Assembly (NCBI GenBank): GCA_028274465.1
Contig: CM051455.1
Coordinates: forward strand, 115,605,547 to 115,669,546
Direction: 5' to 3'
Length of the DNA: 64,000 nt
Origin: Plantago ovata
Lineage: Eukaryota; Streptophyta; Magnoliopsida; Lamiales; Plantaginaceae
The translations under genes were made by a program, and so were the position numbers. The stretch's first letter is position 1. Every line of letters starts with the position of its first letter. Positions 33,401-44,616 of the stretch are shown one piece after another. A model generated the notes under the pieces. It was not told where the DNA came from. It saw nothing but the letters and a program-made list of their open reading frames with translations, and made no database searches.

Positions 33401-35726
33401 AAAGATTCCAAGGACAAGAAAGACGATGATGCTGACAATCAAGGTCCAAGTCCTGATGCTGGAGGATTAAAGTTGACAGTTGCTGAAAATGTTCAACAAG
33501 AAAATCAGCAAGCTGAACAACCACAACCTCAGCATGAATCTCAACCTGCTCCTGCTGCTGAAAATCAAGCACCTGTACAAGGTGCTGATACTGAAGAAGA
33601 GTATGCCAGAAAAAGGGCTGCCTTGAAAAATGGCAAGAGTCCAATTTCTGATGCCAAGGTCACTGATGCAAACCTTGATGATGATGATGAATTGGATGAA
33701 GATTACCAACACGCTCTACAGAACAGTCTATTGATCCATGCAAGACATACGCAGGATCTAGAAATTGGTCAATCTTCAGGAGTAAGACCAAAGGAAGTCC
33801 CCTCCCTTCCATTTACTACTGGCGAAACTCCCGTAATTGTGTCTCAAACTCAATTAAAACTAACTACTGGCGAAACTCCAGAAATTGAGTCTCAAACGTT
33901 GCCCTCAGCAACTACTCAATTAAAACTAACTACTGGTGAAACTCCAGTTGTTGAGTCTGAAGTGTTGCCATCAGCAACCACTCAACCAAAAGGAAATGAA
34001 GCTGCTGACTTAGGTTCCAAGGTTGCTGACCTTGATGAATCTGAGGATGACGATGACTTATCAGCAAATGAGGATGAACAATCCAAGAGAGACCCCAAAG
34101 TTGTTCAAATCCTCCTCCTGACTACATAAATGATATAGACGATGATCGGAGAGGAGAATTGCTGATAAAGGATGATCAGTTTGCTTCAGAACTAAAAGTT
34201 CATTCCTTGACCCCAAACCTAGTGTCGTTCCCAAGAGTTGAGGAGTTTACTCCTAGAATTTTGGCACTGAAGAAAGTCCATGATGCCTGCAAAGCAGAAG
34301 ATGAGGCATTGCTTGCTGAGAGCCCGCTTGATTTTGGAAAAATATTGGCTACAGTGCTTAGACGCACCACTACTCTGACAATAGCTCAGAAAGATATCAG
34401 TCTTTATCACAAGAGCTATGAAGAAGATGTAAGTCAAGCACTCAAACTAGCAAAGACCGCTCTCGTAAAGGCTCAGACTTTCATGGATGATAAGGCCGCA
34501 ACAGAAAAACGACATGAAGAGAACATGGTGAGAATTCAAAAAGAGTTGTCAAAAATGACTTCTGATCAGCAACAAATCATCATGAAGTATAACAGCTTAA
34601 GCACTCTTGCTGAAAATTGCAATGAGTTCTATTCTTTGCACATCACTCCGATGTTGCAATCCATGTCTAAGGGGGAAAAGAAAAGTACCAGAAAAGAAAT
34701 GAAACCCCTCCTACTGTTGATGAGCCACTGCCCATAGAACCGCTTGCTGAAAGAGAGCAAAGTTCTAAAAAGCAAGCAGAATCTGAGTTAAATTCAGCAA
34801 GTACCAAAAAGAGAAAAACTGTTGCTGAAACTCAAGATTTTTGCCATACTGAAAGTCATAAAAATCTGAATGAAGATGATGAAGATGATGACAATCAAAC
34901 AATAGCTCAAGCCATAAGAGCTAGACCCTTAACAGCCTTGACTCCGTCCGGCCACTCAAAGCATTTCTCGTCTGACTCTTCAGCAAGAGATCAAGACAAT
35001 GCTAAATCAAGAAGAAGAAGGCAAAGACAGGAAGAAAAGAGGCTGGCCAGCATTGCTATTGGCTCCGGCATCGAATATACAAAGACCAGCAATGATGAAA
35101 CCACTCAGAATGTGATCAGAAACATTCATGGTTGTTGGATCTTAAAGCTGGAAGATTTGCTGGTGAATGAGTTCTTTCCTACAGCCATATTGAACCAAAT
35201 GTTCACATGGATTGAACTCAAGGTACAAAGAAAACAAAGGGAAGAATCCCTCCCAAGAAATATTGCTGGGAGATGGTTGAATCTTGAGGTCTCAGTAAGA
35301 AGAACTGCCATTGGTAAGACTTATAGACAAGAACCAAATCTGATAAAACTACCTGGCATTGTTTATTACTCTGACCCAGTAACCAAGAAAACAAAGAAGA
35401 GACTTGGATTGATTCCTTATGAGTATTTCTATCTCACTGCTAAGGATCAAGAAGAAGATCTTCTCTGGCTAAGAAAGGTTCATCCTAAAAGCATTTCAGA
35501 TACACAGCTTCTCCATGCCAGCAATTGGGGCATGCATTTGTGCGTAACTCACTACATGGAAATGAATGCTGAAAAGCATCATCACACTGCCTGCAAAAAT
35601 GCAAGAATTCTTCAACTACAAGTCCGTAGGCTTCTGGAAAACTACGAAAAGGACTGTGTTGAATTTACTGCACTTGCTGAGAAGAGTGTAAGAGAGATTT
35701 TGAGAAAATCTTCTGGAAGAGCTTAA
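30451..35726 (+). pseudogene. Sirevirus A extra reading frame downstream of pol
   Basis: Large extra protein region after pol, starting MAPKRQSSKSSKSSK. The first 300 residues are a globular part (for example MLMQWGGFEKEKYIRYFYEQ and HSLGLVALLLIKVLDSQVGG). The middle is long, acidic and low-complexity, with many VAE/LAE motifs and TGETP repeats near 33820-33960. The last part (34938-35726) is basic then globular (RNIAGRWLNLEVSVRRTAIG). No signal peptide or membrane segment is evident, so I do not call it an envelope, although Sirevirus extra frames are often labelled env-like. About three breaks or unrecognised splice points. Closely related copy at 49090-54096. Confidence 0.75.
32525..32893 (+). 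other. Three tandem intron-like segments in the extra frame
   Basis: Segments 32525-32599 (75 bp), 32669-32740 (72 bp) and 32819-32893 (75 bp) each begin GTA directly after CAGCAG and end in a pyrimidine-rich stretch plus CAG. They are AT-rich and a multiple of three long, and the 69- and 78-bp pieces between them are too. The reading frame is open with or without them. Confidence 0.6.
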
Positions 35727-35974
35727 TTCTCTGTAATAGTTTTTGTTAAAGGTTTGTTTGCTGATTCTGTTTAAGTTATCTCTGCTACTTCTTGTAAACT
35801 TCTGAAAGATAACTATCAGCAATGAAGCTTTTGACTCTTATTGGTTTTTGATTATGCAATTTACTTATGCTTACTGTTTAATTATTCAAGTATGCTTGCA
35901 TTAATCAACTGATTATTCAACATCAAAAACCTCAAAAAGGGTAACAATTAATTTAGCCATGGATTGCTAACATC
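35727..35974. other. Sirevirus A 3' untranslated stretch
   Basis: About 250 bp of T-rich DNA between the extra frame and the polypurine tract. No gene seen. Confidence 0.6.
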
Positions 35975-35989
35975 AAAAAGGGGGAAATT
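35975..35989 (+). other. Sirevirus A polypurine tract
   Basis: AAAAAGGGGGAAATT directly before the LTR start TGTTAGG. A run of five G after an A run is the usual Sirevirus site for plus-strand priming. Confidence 0.85.
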
Positions 35990-37589
35990 TGTTAGGAAAC
36001 TTGTAACTTTGATGAGCAATTAACCATGCTAAATTAAGGAAAGTCCAGTAACTAGTACTCTTAAGGTCCATAGGAATTTAGAATTTTAAGGACATTGTAA
36101 AAGAGGAACGTTTGCTGAAGACTTAGAATAGGTGCTAGATAGGTTAGTTTTAAAGCTTATGATGTATCTTGTTTTCTGAAAAGAAAATAACCTATTGAAG
36201 CATTTGCTGATGATGTACTTTGTTTTTACAAACAAACTATTGAAGCATTTAGAACCGCTCAGAATCTTGAAAATTTTGAAGATCTGAAGACTTGAAGATT
36301 TCAAAGATCTGAAGACTAGAAGATTTCTGAAGACTGGTATCTACAAAGGCACATGTTGCTCAGAAAGTGGAAACTTCAGCAACAACATTGCATAAGTGAA
36401 AATCTGAAAGACAGAGTAGGTTGCGCTTGCTGAAACTGAGACTGACCACTTGCTGATGGAACATATGTGACCTCTTGCTGAAAGTACTTGTTTTTGCGCT
36501 CCAATGTTACTGTTTGAATTCTATTCAAATAAGCATTAAATGCAAAGCATGCACGCGAAGGACATGAAGACTAGAAGACAAATAAGGACGCTGCTGAAAG
36601 TACAAAAGCAAGATAGTGACATCTTAAGGAACAAAAGCCTTGGAATTTAAAATTCAAACGGCTCCTTATTTTCACTATAAATAGAGGTCATCCGGCAAAG
36701 AGTTGAAGTGTGTCAACAACGTGATCATACTCTCACTTGTGCTTAAACTCACAAACCCTTCAATACTCTCTACTGCCATTGATCCGTTCCAAGACTTAAA
36801 GCTTGAAAAAGCTACTTGTGAAGAAGTAGAATTTGCACGACTAAGAAATTAGTTTAGTGTTCTTTCTTTCTTTCGAACAAGTACAAGTCTTGACACCAGA
36901 AACAATCAAACTTGTTTACTGGAAAGTATTCAAAGCTTTGTTTCTTAGATTACTTGTTGTAACAGAATAAGCCATAATTAAGTTTTCTCATCCCAAACCT
37001 CTCTAACTGAAAATACACCCTTTCAGGCGTGATATTCAGGGGGGACTTAATCAAGCATAGTTTTGCTGATTAAAAGTACCAAGTTTGGTGGAGAACAAGG
37101 TTGCGTTCTCTAGATTAGGTTGGAGACGAAGCAAGTGTGCTTTGGTTTCTGTTTCAATCGCTCTAGATAGGTGTTGTAAGGAACCTCAATCTTATCTTAG
37201 TGGATTCAGTCCTAGAAAGGACAAAGTGGATTAGTTGAGAGATTACGCCACTCTCAGATACCACTATAAAAGTGTTTGTGTGATTTACTTACTGTATTTA
37301 GTTTTCAGCAAATCATATCTATCTGTACACAGTCACTCACATCACTTGCTGAAACCTTCATTTACTGAAAGAGCACTTATTGTATCAAAGACTTCCGCTC
37401 TCTAATTTTAAGTATCAGCAAACCTAGTTACTACAAAGTAACTTGCGCTTGCTGAGAAAGTTAAGTATCAGCAAACTCATTACTGAAAAGTAATAAGCAC
37501 TTGCTGAGAAAGTTTTAAACGACGAAAGTTTGAAAAGACTATTCACCCCCCCCCCTCTAGTCTTTTCTTGTTGTTTAAAGGGACCAACA
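35990..37589 (+). repeat. Sirevirus A 3' LTR
   Basis: 1600 bp, starts TGTTAGGAAAC and ends GGGACCAACA. Its U3 part has short purine-rich repeats (GAAGATCTGAAGACTTGAAG and variants, 36258-36340). A TATA box CTATAAATAG lies at 36675-36684. Near its end is a C run followed by TCTAGTCT. By my count it holds 14 copies of TGCTGA or TCAGCA. Related to the 5' LTR of element B (40620-42262), but the two come from separate insertions. Confidence 0.92.
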
Positions 37590-38234
37590 AGTTGTGACTG
37601 TTGTTGATTGTTCCTTTTCTATGACTTCATGATCTTTGTGGTTAGTTAACTAGGGTTTGTATGTATTATGACATATAGTCTTAAGAAACTTAAGAAACTT
37701 TGTCACATGGAATTTCAGTGTGTATTTGGTTTCTTTGTTAGATGAAGGAAAAAAAATGTAAAAAAAAAGTGGGCAAAAAAGTTATGGTTGTCTGGCATTT
37801 TTGTATACTTTACTGTTGAAATACAAAATGCACATGTGATATTCCCATTCACAAGGGGGGAGGGGGATTTTGCCCCTTGATATTAATATTTTTTTTTTAT
37901 TCTTTTTTTTTTTGTGTTTATACGGAACCTGCTAGATGAAAAGTAATTGTATTGTATTTCGTTGTAAATATTCAAGATGATAATTTTTAGAAAAGGCAAA
38001 CTTTGATCGTAAAACACAAATGACAAGGTAAATATGTGGCATTAAATGTTCTTCCTATGTTCGCCATGTTTCTACAAAAGCAGGCTCAAAGAGCCTGATG
38101 TGTAATTGAAAAGTGTAAGAATTGTAATGTATATAGTAAGCTTGTTAAACTGTTAAACTGTAATTTGAGTAGAAAAACCTGTTTCTGATGTCAAGATATG
38201 ATGAAACTCATTATAATTTACACCTTTACTGCAG
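37590..38234. other. Host DNA upstream of B3 gene, probably intron or 5' flank
   Basis: About 645 bp, AT-rich with T and A runs and no open frame of note. It begins right after the Sirevirus A LTR and ends with the acceptor TTTACTGCAG before the first visible B3 exon. I found no start-codon exon here. Confidence 0.55.
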
Positions 38235-40237
38235 CGTATCCCCCAGCGTTTTGTGCAGAAGAACAAGCTGGATGTGCATGCTCAAATGACCTTGGATGCC
38301 AGCGATGGCCGCACCTGGAACGTGTATCTCACATCTGATCAGATTGGGTTGCGGATGGAAGCTGGTTGGCCTCAGTTCCATGACCACTACAAATACAAAC
38401 TGGAGGATGTTCTAGTGTTTGAGTACGACAATGACAAGACCTTTTCAGTCCAATTCTTGGAACATGCAACAGGCATGCCTCGTGTGATCCCAAAACGCCA
38501 CGCTGTTGTGGAGGAAGGGCATGGATCAAGCGGTAAGAAGATGAAGCGGGTGGTTCATTTCATGGAGGTTGATGACGGAATGGAAGTTCATGAGGAAATT
38601 ATCCAATGCTCTCAGAACCCGGTTGCAGGTAAAAAAGAGTGCGTGAAACACAATTTGATGTTGTATGGTGTGGTTTTTTAATATTTTAAAAAATGATTCA
38701 TTGTAGATAAGAAGAAACGGAACTGGTTTGGTCCTAGTGTTGGCAGAGATGCTCGATCGCCACCACTTGCATTCAACTTGTACTCGAATGAAGGGAGTGA
38801 TCAAGAAGCAAGTCCAGTTGTTGGCTCATCATCTAGGAGGAACATGAGAGGTGAAGACTGCAATGGTCATGTTATTTATGTATTTGATTTTTTTTTTTTG
38901 AGACAATTATCGTAAAAAATAAACACATTTATGGCTTCAAATACTGTAGGAGATGGGGGGAGCTCGAGGAATGCTCAAATCCATGGTGAACGTAGCATCT
39001 AAAATTCAGTTTATGTGTCATAGGACGTGGTAGGATGACTTTTGCACCATGTTGAAATGAATTTTTTAATTTTATTAATTTGTTTTCCAGGGTCTGCAAA
39101 CTCCACATTGTTCAGAAATGCGGTGGTGAATCTATTTTCTTCACTTGATGCAGGTATGGTGGTTGGATACAACCTATTATATATTTTATGATTTTTTACC
39201 TGCCTTGACATGCTAAATAGTATTTAAAACATAAATATCAGAAGAGGGTGGGAGCTCAATGAATGCACAGATTGATGGTGGTACTAGCATTTCGCAATTG
39301 AGTAAGTACCTAGAATTCCATATCAGTCAGTATGTCAGATTAGCTTAATTGAATAATGTAGTATATTGTTAATGACTTGTATGGGGAAATTGAATTGTTG
39401 TACCAGCTCCAGGGACATCCAGCAAGCTTACAAATGTTGCGACTGCGCGGGAGGGTGAGTTTTGTTTGATTAATTTGTGTTGTCTATTTCCTCCATTCTT
39501 CTGGGTTTTCTTTATGACCAGCTGCTATTGTTATTTATAGAAAGGGCACCTAGAGTACTTCGTTCGTCAATGAAGAACCATACTCGTGGTATGTACTCGA
39601 TTAGTGGTAAATGTATAAAAGTATTTGCTAGGGTGCTTTGATAAGACATTATTTTTTGTGGATATAGGTTCATATGTTGTTGGAACCACACAATCTGTTG
39701 ATCCAGATATTGATGTTGTAGCAATGTCGGGAAGTAATGTTGTTATTGATATGTCACGTGAAGTATTCAATACTCACTGCTTGTCAACTATTCAGGAAGG
39801 ACATTTGCTCAATGGATTGGTATGTATCTGTATCAATGCATTACGTGTAATCAAATATATATATCCGTTGGAAACTAAATAAGATATGATTGATGCAGGT
39901 GATCGATCATGTGTGGGGTATGCTTAATGTTGATGATGGTGCTAATAACATAACTGTAAGGGTTCTTGACCGTGTGAACAATAATGAAGTTGGGAAATAT
40001 CAGTTGGTCTGTGAACTTACTCAGAACAAGTGTGCTTTGAGCTATGGATGGGCAAAGTTTGCAATGTCTAACCAGATCAAGGAAGGTTATGTGCTCCGTA
40101 TTGACACTGATGATAATGATGAGACAATATGGAATGTTGTTATCTATCATTTTTCCAGCTCGCAGCAGAGGCTGACCTTTTGTGATAGGGGCATTTATAG
40201 TACCATTTTGCTGTTTAAAAATGGAAAAACTCCATAA
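38235..40237 (+). CDS. B3-domain protein gene (REM-like), first exon not in window
   Basis: Host gene for a plant B3 transcription factor, acting in the nucleus on DNA. Exons by GT-AG sites and phase: 38235-38628, 38707-38850, 38950-38985, 39091-39153, 39242-39301, 39407-39454, 39541-39588, 39668-39819, 39899-40237; they sum to 427 codons plus stop. Exon 1 encodes a B3 domain (RIPQRFVQKNKL, DGRTWNVYL, GWPQFHDHY, DVLVFEYDND, FSVQFLEHA). The last exon looks like a divergent second B3 domain (GWAKFAMSNQIKEGYVLRI). The linker is Ser/Gly/Arg-rich and built from mini-exons, all phase 1-1. The B3 exon starts in phase 0 at RIPQRFV, where REM genes commonly have an intron, so an upstream exon with the start codon is expected but absent. 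It lies between two Sireviruses. It could be a live gene with a huge first intron or a 5'-truncated pseudogene. Confidence 0.8.
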
Positions 40238-40619
40238 CATTGGAGTTTGGCCTCGTCTAATTCGTTCTCTATGAATGCTCAGGGGTGCTTTGTTTTGTGG
40301 AGCATGTAAGATGTTTGTTTCGTAGAAGCTTCTTAGTTTTTATTGACTTGATCGAACCATGTATTTAGCTGAATTGATGGTTACTCTGTTTTATATATCA
40401 AGTTTATGTCAACATTTTGTGCCGTTGTTTCCTTTTTTCTAATTCGTACATAAGAATAAGAATAAGAAAACTCCATAGCATTAGAATGTCGGTAAACATT
40501 AGAATGTTGATAACCACATTCTTTTTTCAAGATTAAGACACTAAAACAATTCAAGAATGACAGGGGCCGCCTGGGGATGGGCGGACTGGTGGGATCGGGT
40601 GTCACGATAGGTTTGTTTG
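40238..40619. other. 3' flank of B3 gene
   Basis: About 380 bp between the B3 stop codon and Sirevirus B. It probably includes the 3' untranslated region; no strong polyadenylation signal picked out. The last bases before the LTR (GTTTG) would be the target duplication of element B, whose other copy is beyond the gap. Confidence 0.55.
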
Positions 40620-42262
40620 TGTTAGGAAACTTGTAATTTTGATGAGCAATTAACCATGCTAAATTAAGGAAAGTCCAGAAACTAGTACTCTTAAGGTCCA
40701 TAGGAATTTAGAATTTTAAGGACATTGTAAAAGAGGAACGTTTGCTGATGACTTAGTTAGGTGTTAGATAAGTTATTTCTTTTGCGTATGATGTATTTTA
40801 TTTTCTGAAAAGAAAATATCTTATTGATGCTTAGCTTTAATGTATCTTAGTTTCTGAAAAGAAAATAACCTATTGAAGCATTTGCTAAAGATATATTTTG
40901 TTTTTGACAAACAAATTATTGAAGTAAATAAGAAACCGCTCAGAATCTTGAAGACTTTTGAAGATCTGAAGACTTGAAGATTTCGAAGACTTGAAGACTT
41001 GAAGATTGCTGAAGACTGGTAAGGCACGTGTTGCTCAGAAAGTGGAATTTTCAGCAACAGTATTGCATAAGTGAAAATCTGAAAGACAGAGTAGGTTGTG
41101 CTTGCTGAAACTGAGACTGACCACTTGCTGATAAACATATGTGACCTCTTGCTGAATGTACGAGAATTTGCGCTCCAATGTTACTGTTTGAATTCTATTC
41201 AAATGTGCATTTAATGCAAAGCATGCACGCGAAGGACATGAAGACTAGAAGACAAACAAAGTCGTTGCTGAAAGTACAAAAGCAAGATAGTGACATGTTA
41301 AGGATCAAAAGCCTTAGGATTTAAAATTCAAACGGCTCCTTAATTGCACTATAAATAGAGGTCATCCGGCAAAGAGTTGAAGTGTGTCAACAACGTGATC
41401 AAACTCTCACTGTGCTTAAAAACTCACAAACCTTCAAACACTCTTACTGCCATTGATCCGTTCCAAGACTTAAAGCTTGAAAAAGCTACTTGTGAAGAAG
41501 TAGAAAAAACTCGGCTAAGAAATTAGTTAAGTGTTCTTTCTTTCGAACAAGAACAAGTCTTGACACCAGAAACAATCAAACTTGTTTACTGCAAAGTATT
41601 CCAAGTTGTGTTTCTTAGATTACTTGTTGTAACTGAATAAGTTATAATTAAGTTATCTCACCCCAAACTCTCTAACTGAAAATACACCCTTTCAGGCGTG
41701 ATATTCAGGGGGAACTTAATCAAGCATAGTTTTGCTGATTAAAAGTACCAAGTTTGGTGGAGAACAAGGTTGAGTTCTCTAGTTTAGGTTGGAGACAAAG
41801 CAAGTGTGCTTTGGTTTCTGTTGAATCGATTTAGATAGGAGATTGTAAGGAACCTCAATCATATCTTAGTAGATTCAGTCCTAGAAAGGACGAAGTGGAT
41901 TAGTTGAGAGATTACGCCACTCTCAGATACCACTATAAAAGTGTTTGTGTGATTTACTTACTGCATTTAGCTTTCAGCAAATTATATCTGTTTGTACACA
42001 GTCACTCACTTCACTTGATGAAACCCTTTACTTGCTGAAAGAGCACTTATTGTTTCAAAGACTTCCGCTCTCTGATTTTAAGTATCAGCAAACCAAGCTA
42101 CTGTAAAGTAACTTACGCTTGCTGAGAAAGTTAAGTATCAGCAAACTCATTACTGAAAAGTAATAAGTACTTGCTGAGAAAGTTTTAAACGACGAAAGTT
42201 TGAAAAGACTATTCACCCCCCCCCCCCCTCTAGTCTTTTCTTGTTGTTTAAAGGGACCAATA
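40620..42262 (+). repeat. Sirevirus B 5' LTR
   Basis: 1643 bp, TGTTAGGAAAC ... GGGACCAATA, followed after AG by the primer site. TATA box CTATAAATAG at 41349-41358. The same purine-rich repeats (40940-41010) and C run plus TCTAGTCT near the end as in element A. Confidence 0.92.
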
Positions 42263-42264
42263 AG

Positions 42265-42280
42265 TGGTATCGGAGCCAGG
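42265..42280 (+). other. Sirevirus B primer binding site (tRNA-iMet type)
   Basis: TGGTATCGGAGCCAGG, one base off the common TGGTATCAGAGCC site complementary to the 3' end of initiator methionine tRNA. Confidence 0.9.
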
Positions 42281-42372
42281 TTCTTTAGCCTTCTGCACTG
42301 AACGTAGATCCCCTTAAGTGCTTTCCGTAACTCACTCTCACTTGATCAGTTTGGTAGTGCTTTGCTGACAGG

Positions 42373-44616
42373 ATGTCTTTAGGAGATGCTCCCTTGCTGA
42401 AGCTGGAAAATTACGAGAAATGGCGAAACAACATGATGCTACATCTTGAGGCCATTAGTGATGAGATGGTCACCGTCATTAATGATGGACCTATCAAGAT
42501 CACCAAGGTTGAAAGGAGTTTCCCTCATAGAACCACTGAAGCTGGAAAGGAAACTATCCAAGGCGAACCATCAGATACGGTTGTGCCAAAACCAAGAGAG
42601 GAATGGACTTCTGACGAAGCTAAGAGATTCCATCTTGATGGCCAAGCTAGAAATATCATCATTCGATCAACTCCGGATACCATACAGTGCAAACTGTGGG
42701 ATGCTAAGACTGCAAAGGAAGCTTGGAAAATGGTTCAAGATCTTTGTGCTGGATCTGACAAGACCAAGGAAAACAAACTTGAAGTACTTAAATTAAAGTT
42801 TCAAAACTTTAAGCAAGGTGCAAACGAGTCACTGGAAGACTTGGACTTCAGATTCACAACTCTTGTTAGTGAAATGGCGGCGCTGGGTGTTGGAAATCTT
42901 TATTCAGATTCTGAGAAAGTGAAAACTATCATCAGAAGTTTGAATCAAGAATGGATCCATACTCAGAATTTCTATTATAATCAAGGAATGCCTGACATTA
43001 CACCAACAGAGTTGTTCTCTCATCTTGCTACTGTCAATTATGAGACAAAGCAAAGAGAAAATGTGTTTGCTGAAAAATCGCAAAACATTGCTCTTGCTGC
43101 AAAGCCGTCATCTTCTGAAAAGAAAAATGATAAAGAGCCTGCTGATGAAAATGCTTTAGTTGTTAAAAACATGAAGAAGTTCATCAGTAAGGAACTTGAA
43201 AGGCGAAAAGCAAAAGAGAAGCTGAAAAAGCATCTTGGTAACAACTATCATAAGTACAAGAATGATACTAGCTCGCTGAACAAGCAAGCTCAGCAAGCTA
43301 CATCATCAGAAGAACCAGCAGTTGGAAATGATCTATGTTTTTACTGCAAAAAGCCTGGACACTTCAAAGCTAATTGCCCTTTGCTGAAAGGCAAATCTGC
43401 TGAAAAGAAGAAGAAGTTCAAAACAGCTTTCATTGCTGAAGAAAAGAAGAAACTTCAAGCAAAAATCGATGCTTTGTGTATTGATACAAGCTCCGAAGAC
43501 AGTGAGGATGAAAGTTCAGACACCGACGATGAAGAAGCCACTCTAGACGTGGAGATTGGCAAAGAAGTGTGTGGAATAGCTATGGAAACTTATCCAGATG
43601 TGTCGAACTATGAATTCTGCCTCATGGCCGGTCAGGTAAATAACTCTACCTCTGACTCAGATTCAGAAAGTGATGACGAGATTGATCTTGACAAGATTCA
43701 AGGTGAAATCGAAAGATTTGAGAAAACTCTCAGCAAACAGCAAGAGAAACTACAACTTGTTGAAACTCTGACCAAGCAAACTACTGTAAAGTACATTTTG
43801 CTGAAGGAAGAGACAGAAGAAAAGGATGCTGAAATAAGGCGTCTTAAGAAGTTGATTGTTGAGGCTGCAGAGAAAAATTCTCAAATGGCATTAGAATTGG
43901 AAGAGTATCAGTCCTCAATTCTAAAGTTACTTGCTGAAATCCAAGAAATGAAAAAGATGAAAATCAATTTCAAATCCTATGTGGAAGCAAGTAATACGCT
44001 GACTGAACTAAACTCTTATTTGAGAGATCCATCTCAGAAAGAAGGTTTAGGAGCAACGTGCGATGGTGATAACGTAGAAATCTTGAGAAAAGATAAATCA
44101 CCTATCTCCTTTGTACGTGCTACTGATAGTAGTCCTCCAGTAATCTATCAGTTTGGTCAAACTAAGGTTGCTGAAACATGCAATCAAGTACCTATGACCA
44201 TAAAGCCCGCTGTTACTACTCAAAGTAACAAGACTTTAAAAGGAAAACAGGTTGCTGAGAAGCAAACTGGAAAGAAGAAGAATGACGTGAAGCATTCCGC
44301 CAAACAAGTTGCTGAAAAGCAAGTTGTTAAGACTAAAGGCAAGATTACTAAAAGTAATCAGAAGTCCTTTGCTGATAAACCTGAATCAAGTAAGGTTGCT
44401 GAAGCTAAAGCTCAGCATTCTCCGAAAAGTGGACTAGGTTTCAAAACCAAGCAAAGTCAACTCTTTCATGAGTATAAGCAAAGTCAGCAAAGATACTTCA
44501 AAGAGATGAAGAAAATCAAGCCTAAGAGTTCTGAAAAGACTCCCAATGCTAGGACTAGAAGGAACCTTGCTAGAAAAGAACTTACTGAAAAGTATGTTCA
44601 GCAAAAAGGTCAATAG
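42373..44616 (+). CDS. gag: Sirevirus B Gag
   Basis: About 747 residues from MSLGDAPLLKLENYEKWRNN. The N-terminal part is the Copia Gag type (UBN2-like: AWKMVQDLCAG, ESLEDLDFRFTTLV). The zinc knuckle CFYCKKPGHFKANC is near residue 320. Then come an acidic stretch, a long coiled coil (about residues 430-560) and a Lys-rich tail with repeated VAEKQ motifs. It is unusually long for a Copia Gag because of the C-terminal extension, as in Sireviruses. The frame looks whole. Confidence 0.88.
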   Translation: MSLGDAPLLKLENYEKWRNNMMLHLEAISDEMVTVINDGPIKITKVERSFPHRTTEAGKETIQGEPSDTVVPKPREEWTSDEAKRFHLDGQARNIIIRSTPDTIQCKLWDAKTAKEAWKMVQDLCAGSDKTKENKLEVLKLKFQNFKQGANESLEDLDFRFTTLVSEMAALGVGNLYSDSEKVKTIIRSLNQEWIHTQNFYYNQGMPDITPTELFSHLATVNYETKQRENVFAEKSQNIALAAKPSSSEKKNDKEPADENALVVKNMKKFISKELERRKAKEKLKKHLGNNYHKYKNDTSSLNKQAQQATSSEEPAVGNDLCFYCKKPGHFKANCPLLKGKSAEKKKKFKTAFIAEEKKKLQAKIDALCIDTSSEDSEDESSDTDDEEATLDVEIGKEVCGIAMETYPDVSNYEFCLMAGQVNNSTSDSDSESDDEIDLDKIQGEIERFEKTLSKQQEKLQLVETLTKQTTVKYILLKEETEEKDAEIRRLKKLIVEAAEKNSQMALELEEYQSSILKLLAEIQEMKKMKINFKSYVEASNTLTELNSYLRDPSQKEGLGATCDGDNVEILRKDKSPISFVRATDSSPPVIYQFGQTKVAETCNQVPMTIKPAVTTQSNKTLKGKQVAEKQTGKKKNDVKHSAKQVAEKQVVKTKGKITKSNQKSFADKPESSKVAEAKAQHSPKSGLGFKTKQSQLFHEYKQSQQRYFKEMKKIKPKSSEKTPNARTRRNLARKELTEKYVQQKGQ

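Larger units (their letters stand above)
28400..37589 (+). mobile_element. Sirevirus-type Ty1/Copia element A (3' part)
   Basis: Fossil element in + orientation. Its 5' half is cut off by the Tat insertion inside RT. Parts are RT-RNase H (28400-29546), a spacer with hairpin array (29565-29925), an internal TATA box, a large extra frame (30451-35726), the polypurine tract and the 3' LTR (35990-37589). An extra frame after pol, LTRs of about 1.6 kb and a GGGGG polypurine tract fit Sireviruses. Few breaks: pol looks nearly whole where present, the extra frame has about three. The closely related element B begins at 40620. Confidence 0.9.

Noticed and set aside
30451-35726. Envelope gene
   Set aside because: No signal peptide, membrane segment or glycoprotein-like Cys pattern seen.
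35990-42262. The two Sirevirus LTRs as a pair enclosing the B3 gene (gene carried by a retroelement)
   Set aside because: The left LTR is preceded by a polypurine tract and the right one is followed by a primer site, so they are the 3' end of one element and the 5' end of another; the DNA between has introns and belongs to the host.
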